Assembly: GCF_032854445.1 (NCBI RefSeq)
Contig: NC_088303.1
Coordinates: 5,465,501 to 5,529,500, forward strand
Source of the DNA: Liolophura sinensis
Taxonomy: Eukaryota > Mollusca > Polyplacophora > Chitonida > Chitonidae
Length of the DNA: 64,000 nt
Reading direction: 5' to 3'
In this document: positions 1 through 10,341 of the stretch, one piece after another
How positions within the stretch are numbered: position 1 is the first letter of the stretch
Layout: every line of letters begins with the position of its first letter
Notes under the pieces: generated by a model
What the model saw: the letters and a program-made list of their open reading frames with translations, nothing else
The model's database searches: none
Told to the model about the DNA's origin: nothing
Made by a program: the position numbers and the translations under genes

Positions 1-2750
1 AACAATCAATTCTGCCGCTCCTGTTTTAACTGACTATAAACTGAGTAATGTAAGTATTGAAGGATAGTGGAAGATAAGGATCAGATATGATGTTTCCATA
101 TTTACACCAAAATAAGACACAAGGAGTAGCCATTTTCGAGTCACCAGTAAACTGTTACTATTTTTTCAAACATTGTTTAAGGGCCTGAAAAAAAATCTGA
201 ACATCTAATAGTACAATGCAAATACAAGTGTTACTTTTAAACATGTTTTCTTGTTGATACGATAACATTGTGTTAAAATGATTGTAATCAGGTGTTAAAA
301 TGTTAACACTGGTATTACTGGTATTAAAAGAGGCGACTTTGCCCGATACGTTATCAGTACAAACTTTTTAACACTAGTGTTAGTTTTTCCCGTGTCTGTG
401 TTAGCATGGGCCAAGGACTTTTACAGATTGTTTTTACTTGTATGGAGGTGTACCGGTGCATGTTTTGGGCCAAAATTTAAGGTACGGTTGACCTACGTAT
501 AGGGATAAACCCTGACATAAACTCATGATCGCCATAAAACTACTGGTCAAATAATTTATTTCTAAAATACAGTATTTTGCGATATACATATATTTTTCTG
601 TTTGCTACAGTTAATTTTTTCTGACATTCTTATTGTCGTGGTGCTGTAGGAGTACATTAACATCGATGTTAATGTATGGGTTTTAATATTAACGTCTTAA
701 AGGGAAGGAAGGGGAGACAACTTTTTCCTTTTATTCGCCGCCTGGTGGATGGTTCGTTAAAGAAAAGAATGAACCTTAACCCATAAACGGGAGTGCTGAA
801 AATCTATTTGGAATGAAACATTTGCCATATGTGGTAATAAGACACACACCCTCTAAAGTTTAGAAAATGTTTTCCCTGACCTTAAAGACTTACAGGTCAT
901 TTATAGTTTCTGCGTAATCTAAGGTGGGGTAAGAAATGAAAGAAGTCCGTGTTCGCTCAGTGAAGAAGTGTTCGGGTTTTTCCTTTCCGACAGGAAATTT
1001 GATGGGGGAGGCAACAACCTTGAAGCTCAAGGTTGTAGGTATGGATAACATTATTTAAATCTTATCCTTAGTTACTGTAGATCTTCATATAGAAACAAAA
1101 CGTTCATCCAGTCGTTTTTACGTTAAATTTTAACCATACTTTGATTATTTCTTTGAGCGAGGTTATGAAAAGAAGTATTTTATATAAATTTATGTCGAGG
1201 AATTTGGACGACAAAGACTGATACATGTAGGTGCTATAGACTAACTTAAATAAACGCGTTTGCACAAAGCGTAGAGATTTGAAGTTAAGTTTTCAGTATT
1301 ACATCGGTATTATGTATATTTACTTACACCAGTGAAATGAAGTGACCGTAGTGCAACTATGACTTTGGTGGGCCTACGATAGCTAAAAAAAAGTCAGTTC
1401 GTGAACAGACATCGCCCATTGAATTCTGGGAAGATCAAATCGCACACTAGGCAAGAGTACATATGAGCATTTTTTAAGCGCTGACAGTTTTCTGTTTTTT
1501 TTATGTGTAGCCAACGTATATAAACGCTTATCGATATACTTGTATTGTTGTATACTTGTGTTTGTATAAATAAAAGTTGGTAAAGTGAAATTTTAATAAA
1601 CAATATTTGAATGTCAGGCAATGAAAAAATCGACATAGAATCCTGTTATATTTAATTTAATCAACATCAGGGATTAAGCTGACATACATATTGGCCAAGA
1701 AATAACGTAATTTAAAAAACTAAATAGCGTTAAATAAGGGGTCAAAATATTTTGTCTCGCTCATTTTTAGGAGCCCAAAATAGAAATGATGACCTCCCAT
1801 TGAGCCCAAGTCATCACAAAAATAACTTTGCATCATGGAAATATTCAAAAAGAAAGTTGAAGAATTAGTGTACTCAATAAATACGTGTCATTTGCAATGT
1901 GTAGAATTTGTGGGTAACAAAGCGTTATATTGTACTTTCTATCAATGTGAAAAAAAGTAAGTTAGTATGTACTTTTGTGAAAAAATGTGTGAAAAAAGAT
2001 AATACAGTGTGACGAAATAGTGTGACTATAGGCTATAGTTTTACTGATCAACTTTTTTGTTAAATTGTAGATTTTTATTATCTGGTGGGAATTTTTCTAA
2101 GTTGAATTTTAGACTGACTTATCTGTATGAGAAAACCTTTGTACTAGTTGGCGACAAATTGACAAAGTCTTAGTAACTGAAATATTGTTATTCTGATAAA
2201 ATGTAATGCCGTAAGTCTCATACAAATTGTTGACAAACATCCAGTTTGTGCATGATTGGACTTTCATTCCATATACCTCTTTATTTTGCTGTTATAAAGT
2301 GTTAATATACAGTGTTAATTAAATGTTTGATTCACCAAATATTTGTTGTCGGTGTGATTTTCATGTGATCAACACAATCTTTTATGGTCAAGTTCCATGA
2401 ATATATGAAAAGTCCTGTGCGCTGTTAAATGTATGACAAGTTGTGGCAGTAATGGCGGGGTTTCTAATCTGCGATGTGTATGTGTTATAATAAAATTATC
2501 TGAAAACCACAAAGGGAATTTGTCCACTTCATTTCCCTGCAGGAGTTGGAAAATTTTCATTGAAAGCTTCTATGTGGCTTGTGTCAGAAATACCGTCTCA
2601 TTTGCAGTAGCTTGACTACGGGTACCTGTTAGGCCAGTGGATGTTTAGACAAAGTTTCCTTCTCCATCATGGGTGTGAAGTACCTGCAGACATGGATTTC
2701 CTTCTTAGCAGAATTAGATACAGATATCTGGGAGTATGTTAGATATCATT
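1..2750. other. AT-rich non-coding stretch
   Basis: No open frame with coding character is visible on either strand; the frames present are short and A/T-codon rich. There are short runs related to the 'gtgttaa' motif near 280-400, like the denser patch at 2.75-3.0 kb. I see no RNA gene, SINE or clear tandem repeat. Confidence 0.6.
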
Positions 2751-2754
2751 TAAC

Positions 2755-3000
2755 ACTCTCCCGTACTTACGCTGTTTATGTGTTATTATTTTAACACATG
2801 CTGACATAAATGCCATTTAAATGTTAATTAAGTGTTGCACGACTTTCAACGCGTTTTAATGTTGAAATTAAAAAAAAGTGTTAATATTTAATAACGTTAG
2901 TGTTTACGATTTAACAGTTTAACGCATTCACACGTTAATTAAGTGTTGCAGCAAAGTGTTAATTTTGGTGTTATTTTTATAACACTTGAATTTGCAGTGT
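2755..3000. repeat. gtgttaa-rich repeat patch
   Basis: The word gtgttaa and its complement ttaacac recur here many times. One 15-base block, ttaattaagtgttgc, occurs twice about 106 bases apart (near 2825 and 2936), with related half-copies between. It looks like a degenerate tandem or palindromic non-autonomous element. A looser version lies near 290-400. Confidence 0.5.
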
Positions 3001-3146
3001 ATGATCGAAGTATCCAAGCTCAAGCCATCCACCTATCAAATTCCACAAGACCAGATTCAGATAACAAGACCATATAACAAAATTATCGGCATTACAGTCT
3101 CGTAAAATGCGTATAGTTTTAATGGAGGTTAGCAGAATATACATAT

Positions 3147-3600
3147 GGACACAGACCCCCATTACAACTTCCGTTTTTCAGTAGGGACGATTGTAGTTCT
3201 GTGAATTTTCGGGTATAAAGTCTTTTTTTGCTCCCAGGCGTCCATTTTTGGTGCACAGGTGCATGCTTGGTATTAAAATGCTGGAAACTGTCTAAACTTT
3301 GAGGAGGTATGAGCTTTACTGATGAAAGTTTGAAATTCTGGGCGAGAGGACACAAGGTGTGAGGTAGTGATGAGGCTGCGAGTGACGTCCCCTTGGCGTT
3401 GCTAGGCAAGCCTCCCAGCTGCCGGCATGGAAAGGTCCAGATTTTGACGGTCAACCTATGTCAAGATTTTTATGGCTTCTTTCTCACAGGCTGGGCCAGG
3501 TATGCACCAAAGCTTATTTGCCACGGAATGTTTGGGACTGAGCTACAGCGCTAGACGTTAACATTGTCGCTTATGGAAAATTAATGGGGGTCCGAGGCCT
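3147..3600. mobile_element. MITE-like terminal repeat, left copy
   Basis: This 453-bp unit recurs in the same orientation at 6871-7565 with only about six differences by eye, once the insertion in that copy is removed. The unit has its own perfect 11-bp terminal inverted repeat: gacccccatta at 3154-3164 and its reverse complement at 3582-3592. It therefore looks either like a MITE or like the terminal direct repeat of the larger unit that carries the endonuclease and transposase genes. Frames inside it are translations of the repeat and not genes. Confidence 0.75.
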
Positions 3601-3857
3601 GTACTGACGAAGTCACCAAAATGTGAAAAATGTCACTATGCGCTTAGATTTCGCAGCAGCCTGATAATTTTTGGTGGGTATGTCTGTGATGTGTTTTGCA
3701 TTGATTGGGCCGTTTCATAGCTTCTTGGGGCTATTTATATTTTGAAAATATCCATTTTGATGAAAAATCGGTAAAATGCTGTTCAGCGTAGGGTAGCATG
3801 TGTATAGGCATCCTGAAATGAGCAACATGCAACGTTCTAGTATTCCTACGCTTGAAA

Positions 3858-4241
3858 ATGGAGACGTTCAGAGCAGAAATTGCTGCAAAAATTGAAAGTT
3901 TCAGTGTTAATAGTGAAAACGGAGCCTGTCGAGTGTGGACTGGACCATTGACGAGGGATGGTCGATATGGCCTTGCCTCCTACAAAGACCCCGTCCCACA
4001 CCGATGGAAGAAGAAACACATCAGTAGACTTGTTTATATGGCCAGACAGGGGCTGTCACATTTAGATCCCAAGCTTGATTGTTCACACGTGTGCCACAAC
4101 ACACGCTGTGTAAATGTGGACCACATAAGCTTGGAACCGCATTGTGTTAACAATAACAGGCAGCGCTGCAGTCTCGGCCATGGGCAGTATGCAAGGTGCA
4201 TGTTGCATTTAAGACTGAGCAGGTTGGTTTCTCCTCATTAA
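3858..4241 (+). CDS. I-PpoI-like His-Cys box (His-Me finger) endonuclease
   Basis: This is an intact 127-residue frame from the first ATG (preceded by AAA, no earlier ATG in frame) to TAA. Residues 75-90 read CSHVCHNTRCVNVDHI, the hallmark of the His-Cys box nucleases typified by the homing endonuclease I-PpoI. By analogy His77 is the general base. A first zinc would be held by Cys24, Cys79, Cys84 and His89. The Asn run at 98-100 would supply the metal-binding Asn. A second zinc would be held by Cys104, His108, Cys114 and His117. Arg and Lys are abundant, as expected for DNA binding. I infer that it nicks or cuts DNA. It converges on the Mutator-like transposase gene 108 bases away, and both lie between 453-bp direct repeats, so it is probably an accessory gene of a mobile unit and not an intron-homing enzyme. 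All ligand residues are present, so it could be active. Confidence 0.8.
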   Translation: METFRAEIAAKIESFSVNSENGACRVWTGPLTRDGRYGLASYKDPVPHRWKKKHISRLVYMARQGLSHLDPKLDCSHVCHNTRCVNVDHISLEPHCVNNNRQRCSLGHGQYARCMLHLRLSRLVSPH

Positions 4242-4349
4242 AAGTAATAAATAACAGATTGTTTTAGATTTTGCTCAATTTCTGTTATCATTTTTTAATT
4301 TCTTTCATAAGCAACAACAGCAGTGACAAATTATATACAAAATTGGCGG
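4242..4349. other. Convergent gap between endonuclease and transposase
   Basis: This short AT-rich spacer separates the two convergent stop codons. It must hold both 3' ends. No canonical AATAAA is seen on plus beyond the near-match aataaataa at 4246-4254. Confidence 0.4.
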
Positions 4350-6200
4350 TTACAAATATCTAGTGTATGTGTGATCTGTTTGGGTGTTGTCCAGTTGTCC
4401 CTTGGCATAGTCAGTTTTTTCTTCTGGATTTGAAAGCCTGTACTCAATGTGCTCTCGAAGTTTTCTGGCTGTATTGCGGAGTGATCTCCCCTTAACTGTC
4501 TGTCGCTTCTTATAAACCTTGTGGTACTGGTTCACCCTTTCAATCTGTTGTACTGTTCTCTCGCTCCTAGGTGAAATACTGGCGCCGACAGCTTGGAGTT
4601 TGGCAGCCGTGGACTTGTCCTGGCCATTGTTAAGTCTGTGGATTGTGGACGCCGCCCTTCCCTCCATATTTCTGCTGTAGTTTACATTCTTGGGCAAGGA
4701 GACGCTGAGTGATCTGTTGACAGCTTCGCACTTTTGAGTGCTGGTGTTCATCCGGAGACTGGTGACGGCTGTCTCGCTCAACCTCATGTGCAGTACTTCG
4801 GTCAATAGTTTCCTGTCGTTGTCATCCATGTTAAAAGGGTAGAGTTTACTGGTGGATAAAAACAGGGACCTCCCCACCAGCTGCTGGTTTCCCCTCCGGA
4901 GCAAACCACACTGTTCCTGCGGCATTTGGAACAGTCCCCACCGTAACACCTGACCGTTGCATCCACAACCCTGGGTAGGCAAGTTTTTATTTTCCTCATG
5001 TCACCAATGTGCTCAGACATAAGTTGAGAAAATATCAAGCTACACCCTGCCTTAACATCCTGACTCAACACCTTCTGTGCTTTCTTCCTGGCTTCCCTCG
5101 TTCGGGCCCTGTCCTTCGAACATGGCATCGCTGAACTTAGCCTGGTTACATTTCTTGAACTGGGATCTACCAAGGTGCGTGGGGTCTGCTAACCGTTCGA
5201 CCTCCCACAGTGGCTCGACCAGTCGGATGCCGTCCTCCACTCCCTTGGCTGACCTGGAGTCGCCGTCCGTGGTTACATGTTTGGCTAAAACACCTTGCCT
5301 CGCCAATCCCTCGCCAATCTCGTTCCCCATATTATACTCGGACCAGGGGGCATGTGGGTTTGTGTTCGCTGTGCACTCCTCGTGTCCTCCAGGGCACTTT
5401 ACTTGGAAGCCTTTTCCTCTTAGCCAGAACCCAGTCCAACACAATTTATTCTTCAGTGCTGCGGAGACAATGTATTGCTTGTCTGTTGATGTCTCCACAG
5501 CCAGGGAAATTGCTTGTGAAGCATTCTGGCCCGGTTTCTTGGGACTGGTTATGGTAATGCTGTTGTAGCGAGTGTCTGTGGCCAGATCTATTGTGCTGTC
5601 ATCCTCTCCTCTTTGCCTTTTGTATGCCTTTACCTCTTCCACCTTATTTTCCATATCCTCTCTGTTCAGCTTTGCGATTGCAGGTGCGACATGGTTTGCA
5701 GTGCGATGCATGTTCCTACGAGTGGCAGGCGGCACGTCCATCGCTGCAAATAGGAGTCTGGCTCGGGTGTTCCCCATTGGTGTGTCCTGGAGGCCTACTT
5801 GAAGAGCTCGGTTCACCGCCGCAGCTTTTTGGCCAGGTCTGTTGCATTCTACCTCTTTGTAGAATTTGTGGAAGCCAGATACATAGTCACAGTCACAGCA
5901 CTTAAAACTGAACGCCCAGGCTAAACCCCACTTTTTCTCTGCAGCTATCTCTAACCTGGGCAGTGGACAGTGGTCCTTGGTCTCACTGTGCTCAAGCATA
6001 ACTTTGTTCCATATACACACCATTTTCTGTATATCTATGAGTCGCATTCCTTCAGCAGCCCATTCCCGCTCATGTGTATTTCTGTCTGATCCAGCCGTGG
6101 AATTTACCTTGCACCGTCTTGGCCGCTGTATGCTCTTTGTGTCAGGCTGGTGTGTTCTTACAGCCTCCTGATTGGGTGGTCTTTTAAAGGGTTTCATCAT
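4350..6200 (-). pseudogene. Mutator-like transposase (PF20700-type), frame-shifted
   Basis: The gene starts at ATG 6200-6198 and reads open for 382 codons to 5052. It continues in a second frame (about 5120 to about 4870) and returns to the first frame to end at 4350, so about 610 codons carry two single-base-type shifts. Features typical of the Mutator-like transposase proteins common in mollusc genomes are visible. They include a Cys cluster near residue 101 (KCCDCDY), the block QVGLQDTPMGNTRARLL (134-150), a first acidic site in ATDTRYNS (near 209), CPGGHEECTAN (269-279), a second acidic site in TTDGDSRSAKG (310-320) and DPTH near 340. After the first shift comes a Cys-rich knuckle RCYGGDCSKCRR. 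After the second come TQKCEAVNRSL and a basic tail. The expected job is cut-and-paste transposition. The two shifts mean this copy makes no full enzyme, unless they are sequencing errors. The tail converges on the endonuclease gene. Confidence 0.8.
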
Positions 6201-6870
6201 GTTATTCAGTGGGGAACTGGGATACTAGTCTTTTCTTAAGTCCTGTCCACTAAAAAAGTGCCTGTGAGTAGGTCTTCATCACCTTGAGGCATTATTCTTG
6301 CTTTGATTTTGGTCACGAACGACTGTTCCGAAATCGTGACAATCCGCTTTGAAACCCCCTACCACACTGTCAGTCAATTTTTTTCACATAGTTGCTGAAG
6401 TAAATGTCTTATATTTTGACATTTAATTGTCAGATAAATTGCCTATATTTTGATGTATGCTTTGACACTTTTGACTTGTAACTTTGATATTTAAAGCTGC
6501 TCTGAGTAGAAAAGTCTTCTTAAAAATGTATATTTCTCTAAATGGTTGCTTTTGAAAAGTCTAAAGTGCTCTGTCAATGTGATTTTTTTAACTTTTCTTG
6601 CAGATAAACATCTTGTCTTTCCAAAACAGTTGACTTGATGGAGATATCTCGAACGGTATATGCACTGCAAAGCTTCAAAGTTTACCCTTCAGAGTTTTTT
6701 CACCCTGAAAAAAAGACACATGTCCAAGATGGGGGTACCCCAACTTGAATTCATTCAACTCCAAAGTTTCTGCATGTATCAAGCCCTAATTTTGCCTGTG
6801 AGGTTCAGAAGTGTCAGGAGTTGTGTGGTGCAAAAGTTATTGATTTTGAAAGAAGGTGGCTGGTGTGATA
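6201..6870. other. 5' flank of transposase gene within the composite unit
   Basis: This is about 670 bases between the transposase start and the right direct repeat. It is AT-rich with no coding frame of note and presumably contains the transposase promoter (inference). The matching interval on the other side is 3601-3857, upstream of the endonuclease. Confidence 0.4.
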
Positions 6871-7565
6871 GGACACAGACCCCCTTTACAACTTCCGTTT
6901 TTCGGTAGGGACGATTGTAGTTCTGTGAATTTTCGGGTATAAAGTCTTTTTTTGCTCCCAGGCGTCCATTTTTGGTGCACAGGTGCATGCTTGGTGTTAA
7001 AATGCTGGAAACTGTTGTTACGGTATTGAAAGCAGCAACAGAAAACAGACTCAGTGACTCAATATTACAGTGTAAACAATTAACAGCAATTAACAGAATT
7101 AACAGCCAATGAACATCCAGTTAAATAAACAGAGCATTGAACAAGGTGCTTTCGGCCAGGTCCGCGCTGTACATATATAACAGGGCCTGTTATGCTTTCA
7201 CAAAGGTCCGCAGACTAACAGTACATGAAGACGTTAAATAGTCATACATAACACTGTCTAAACTTTGAGGAGGTATGAGCTTTATTGATGAAAGTTTGAA
7301 ATTCTGGGCGAGAGGACACAAGGTGTGAGGTAGTGATGAGGCTGCGAGTGACGTCCCCTTGGCGTTGCTAGGCACGCCTCCCAGCTGCCGGCATGGAAAG
7401 GTCCAGATTTTGACGGTCAACCTATGTCAAGATTTTTATGGCTTCTTTCTCACAGGCTGGGCCAGGTATGCACCAAAGCTTATTTGCCACGGAATGTTTG
7501 GGACTGAGCTACAGCGCTAGACGTTAACATTGTCGCTTATGGAAAATTAATGGGGGTCGGAGGCC
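6871..7565. mobile_element. MITE-like terminal repeat, right copy, interrupted
   Basis: This is the same unit and orientation as 3147-3600, about 98-99% identical by eye. It starts ggacacag at 6871; the inner terminal inverted repeat is 6878-6888 (one mismatch) and 7548-7558. It is split after 7015 by a 238-bp solo LTR with a 4-base target duplication. The base string catat lies immediately outside the left copy (3142-3146) and at the right edge here (7565-7569), a possible 5-bp target duplication for the whole 3147-7564 unit. Confidence 0.75.
7016..7253. mobile_element. Solo LTR (Gypsy-like) with ctgt target duplication
   Basis: The left repeat copy gives the empty site, so the limits are exact. 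The inserted 238 bases begin TGTTACGG and end CATAACA, with short inverted ends TGTTA/TAACA. They are flanked by ctgt at 7012-7015 and 7254-7257. This is the form of a solo LTR left by recombination of an LTR retrotransposon, and the ends suit the Ty3/Gypsy group. A tatataa box lies inside. No internal retroviral region is present. Confidence 0.75.
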
Positions 7566-7569
7566 ATAT

Positions 7570-8160
7570 AGTTATCTGCAGGTAGTAGCCAGCAATTTTG
7601 CATGATGTGGAAGATGTCGGGCATGATGATATATCCGATGCGTCAAATCTATATCTACATATATATGTATCTGCATTATTTATCATATCCTGATATGAAG
7701 CAAGGAAAGGTATAAAAGTATCTCCGTTAATGTTTACTTAAACAGGATGAAAAACAACTTAGGGTGACCCAACAATTTCTAGTTTTTGCAAGCGAAAATC
7801 GATACTAACGATACACTAACGATTCGTTAATAGGTCGTTTTCATGTTTATTCCACATCCAAACAGATAAAACCCTCATACATTGACTTGGAAATGCATGA
7901 GTCAAAAAACCTAGCAGACCGTACGATCGAGATGAGTCAAGCGTGACTTTATGCACAGCAAATGGTGAGGTTGCTCGTTGCTCGTACTTGGCCCAAGAGT
8001 AGGCCCTACGTTCTCTAGGATCGCCATTGTACAGTGTCATATAACAATAGTCTACTCAGTGCGATCAATTATACTTACAGATCTAAACTAAAGCTATTTT
8101 GGGTCGCTGGAGTTTTTCGATCATGCTTTCCACTTCTTTTCTATTTCAAATGGGGAGTTT
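7570..8160. other. No recognised feature
   Basis: AT-rich. One minus-strand frame of 74 codons (8040-7816) starts with a true ATG and has mixed amino-acid usage, but I see no splice signals or family motif that would make it a gene. Confidence 0.4.
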
Positions 8161-8217
8161 TGATGTTCGAACTGTTTTATAGCTAAACGTAAAAATAGTC
8201 CTACTGTATCACGTAGA
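8161..8217. repeat. Dispersed 55-bp motif, copy A
   Basis: The segment around cgaactgttttatagcta...agtcctactgtatcacgt resembles 10793-10858 and 20028-20092. The shared core is gaactcttttat, then about 20 bases, then tcctactgt and a cacgt-like end. It abuts the outer edge of the left inverted-repeat arm. It may be a degenerate dispersed element or an old gene fragment. Confidence 0.4.
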
Positions 8218-8218
8218 G

Positions 8219-8598
8219 TGCAATGGATAATGCAGTCGTACTTGCTTTTGGCAGTACATATTCCCGAACACCTCAACCACCGTGCATGAGTGAGTAATTC
8301 TTGTATACACTCGTGTAAAAAACGGAGTTATATTCCGCATATCACGGCTGTGTTCAGAAAAGCTGGACAATACGCTAAATGAAGCATTCGTGGACAACAA
8401 TGGCGTCAGAATGTAAATTTAGTTACTAAGCTTTTTCGAAAATAATGACACACCAATAGCCAATTTGAAGGTGGAAATCGCGAAGAACGAGAGCTTGTCT
8501 ACGTTAATCAACACCCCACAGTCAACTTTCCCAAGCTGCATGCAAACCTGCATGCTAATCCATTTGAAGATGGAATGTCCAGTTATGGTTGAGTGAGG
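8219..8598. repeat. Long inverted repeat, left arm (380 bp)
   Basis: Its reverse complement lies at 11094-11472. I count about seven substitutions and one single-A indel over 380 bases, so about 98% identity. The arms are separated by 2.5 kb that contains the two-exon gene at 9149-10220. Both arms carry a related partial open frame (minus strand here, plus strand in the other arm). The run of six A in this arm against five in the other breaks the frame here. Confidence 0.85.
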
Positions 8599-9008
8599 TT
8601 TTCAGTTGTGGGTGGAGATGTATACAAAGATAAAACTGATCTACATTTCATAGAGCTGGCAAGAGAGATTCACGTTTTTAAGAGCACGTGTGCGAAGGTT
8701 TTCTGCACTTCGGGTAAGCTGGTATTTCACTGAATAGATTCAGATTTGTTAGTTTTAAACAAATGATACATGTACTATCGATATTTATATATCTGATTGA
8801 GGTGGTCAGTTGTGAGTGTTGTTAAGGCTTCTTTGTATATCAGCAGTGATGAGTAAGTCCTGTGTGTTAATTGACGTTCATGGGCCTCATGTTTAGAACA
8901 GAGAACTGTGTCAGAAACTTTAACAAACAATAAAAATGGTGAAATTATTGAATAGTAACTGCGTGCAGTGTAAATCACAAAGCAAATCACTGTAAATACA
9001 ACTGGTGT

Positions 9009-9014
9009 TTTATT
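9009..9014 (-). terminator. Poly(A) signal AATAAA for the two-exon gene
   Basis: The plus strand reads tttatt, which is AATAAA on the minus strand, about 135 bases past the stop codon at 9149. It is a plausible cleavage and polyadenylation signal for the gene at 9149-10220. No better candidate lies between. Confidence 0.5.
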
Positions 9015-9148
9015 GTCATGATATGATACAGAAGAAAGGGCATGCTACTAATTACGACTTCCGAGGATTAAACGTTACAACTTAAGATCGTAAGTTATTT
9101 CACGGCAAACAGCTGTACTTTAAGTGATTACTCTTCATACCATACAGT

Positions 9149-10220
9149 TTACACATTAGTTAACCGTTGCTCCTCTTTGTTCCACGGCCAGCTCTGAGGA
9201 TCAAAAACTTTGTGTCGTAAAGCAGTCACGAAATATTCACCGGTTTCCTTTTCCAGTTGTTTGATCCTCCGCTCCAGTACCTTTTGTTTAAGATCCATCG
9301 CCTCACGATGGCGCTGCAGAATGAGCTGGGGTGAGCGCACGCGCCTTTGGTTGATCATAATGGTGGTGCTCTGATGGTCATCAACATTTTTAAGTAGCAG
9401 CGGATATTTCTGCAGGTAAAACACCAAGTTCTTGGACGGATTGTCATCAAAACAGATTGGCTTAAGATGTGGAAAACTCACCAAATACTGGAAATATTCG
9501 TCAGACTCGGTTAACGGCTGAGACCTCTTGGTCCTCGGGCGACGGATCAATGTTTTCCAAGGAATCGGAGATTCCCATTTTTCAACGCCAATGTCTGGGA
9601 TGTTTTTCCTTATTAATGGTCTAAAAGTTAGTTTCTCCTCTTCTGTTTTGATGACTGGTGGCAGGACGGCACTGAAGTATGGCTTGAACGGTTGGTTTTG
9701 TATGGTCTGGTTATGTTTATATTCCTCCCCATTTAACTGGCTGCTAATCAATCGGTGTTTACCTTCACGGAGAGCGCCGCATCGTGTGTTAAAGTTAACA
9801 GTTCTTTTGGGTTCAACTGAAAAGAATGCATCCACTATGTGTAGAAATGTAAGAACTGGTAAGAAAGTCGAAGAGTCATACATGGGTGTGCAATGCATTA
9901 TCGTTATTGCGCTGTTTTAAACTCTGATTTACCATATTCTTGCACAGTGATATAAATCGCAATACATGCACCGCATGTAAGCCTAGGTGACATTTGTAGA
10001 ACTTCAGCTAATGTAATAACGGAATGAATGTTGCTCGTAACTCTTGTAGAAATGAACAAATGACGTTTCATCTAAAGAAATAAAAACGAATTTTGTTTCC
10101 CAATTGATATCGGGTCAGTCTTTCCTCTAGTTACAACTTACCGGGTTTTCTTAAATTTTTGAGGAAGTTATTGAGGGTGTCAGCAGTTTGAATCTTCTTG
10201 ATAGGCGTGAGATTATCCAT
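9149..10220 (-). CDS. Two-exon gene, 248-residue basic protein of unknown family
   Basis: Exon 1 is 10220-10142: ATG, 26 codons plus one base, ending at a textbook donor G^GTAAGT. The intron is 10141-9817 (325 bases) and ends in a pyrimidine-rich tract and TTTTCAG. Exon 2 is 9816-9149, ending in TAA. The phase joins exactly (G plus TT gives Val27), which strongly supports the model. The product is Lys/Arg-rich and Pro-rich. It has a block EKWESPIPWKTLIRRPRTKRS at about 105-125, a Phe/Tyr-rich middle (DEYFQYLVSFPHLKP) and a charged helix or coiled coil at about 190-220 (QRHREAMDLKQKVLERRIKQ). The end is aromatic, FDPQSWPWNKEEQ. No membrane segment or signal peptide belongs to the spliced product. 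I do not recognise the family. Low-complexity-free composition and Trp-containing motifs argue for a real conserved protein, perhaps cytoskeletal or nuclear (guess). It lies wholly inside a 98%-identical inverted repeat pair. Confidence 0.75.
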
Positions 10221-10341
10221 TACCACGATACGGCACCGGCTGACAGGGCCCTTAATCAGCACCCCGAATGTAGTTGTAACGTGTTGGCAATGTCACACAG
10301 ACATTATTTTGCTAAATAAAAAAACATGTTTCCAAAATCTT

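Noticed and set aside
3119-3454. 111-codon minus-strand protein, with a similar one at 7190-7420
   Set aside because: Both are translations of the 453-bp MITE-like repeat.
5077-5905. Plus-strand frames of 76-163 codons across 5077-5905
   Set aside because: They are antisense to the transposase gene and carry no motif of their own.
9817-9898. Signal peptide at the start of the 249-codon frame beginning at 9898
   Set aside because: The hydrophobic stretch is intron translated through the pyrimidine tract before TTTTCAG. The exact splice phase with the exon at 10220-10142 explains the real N-terminus.
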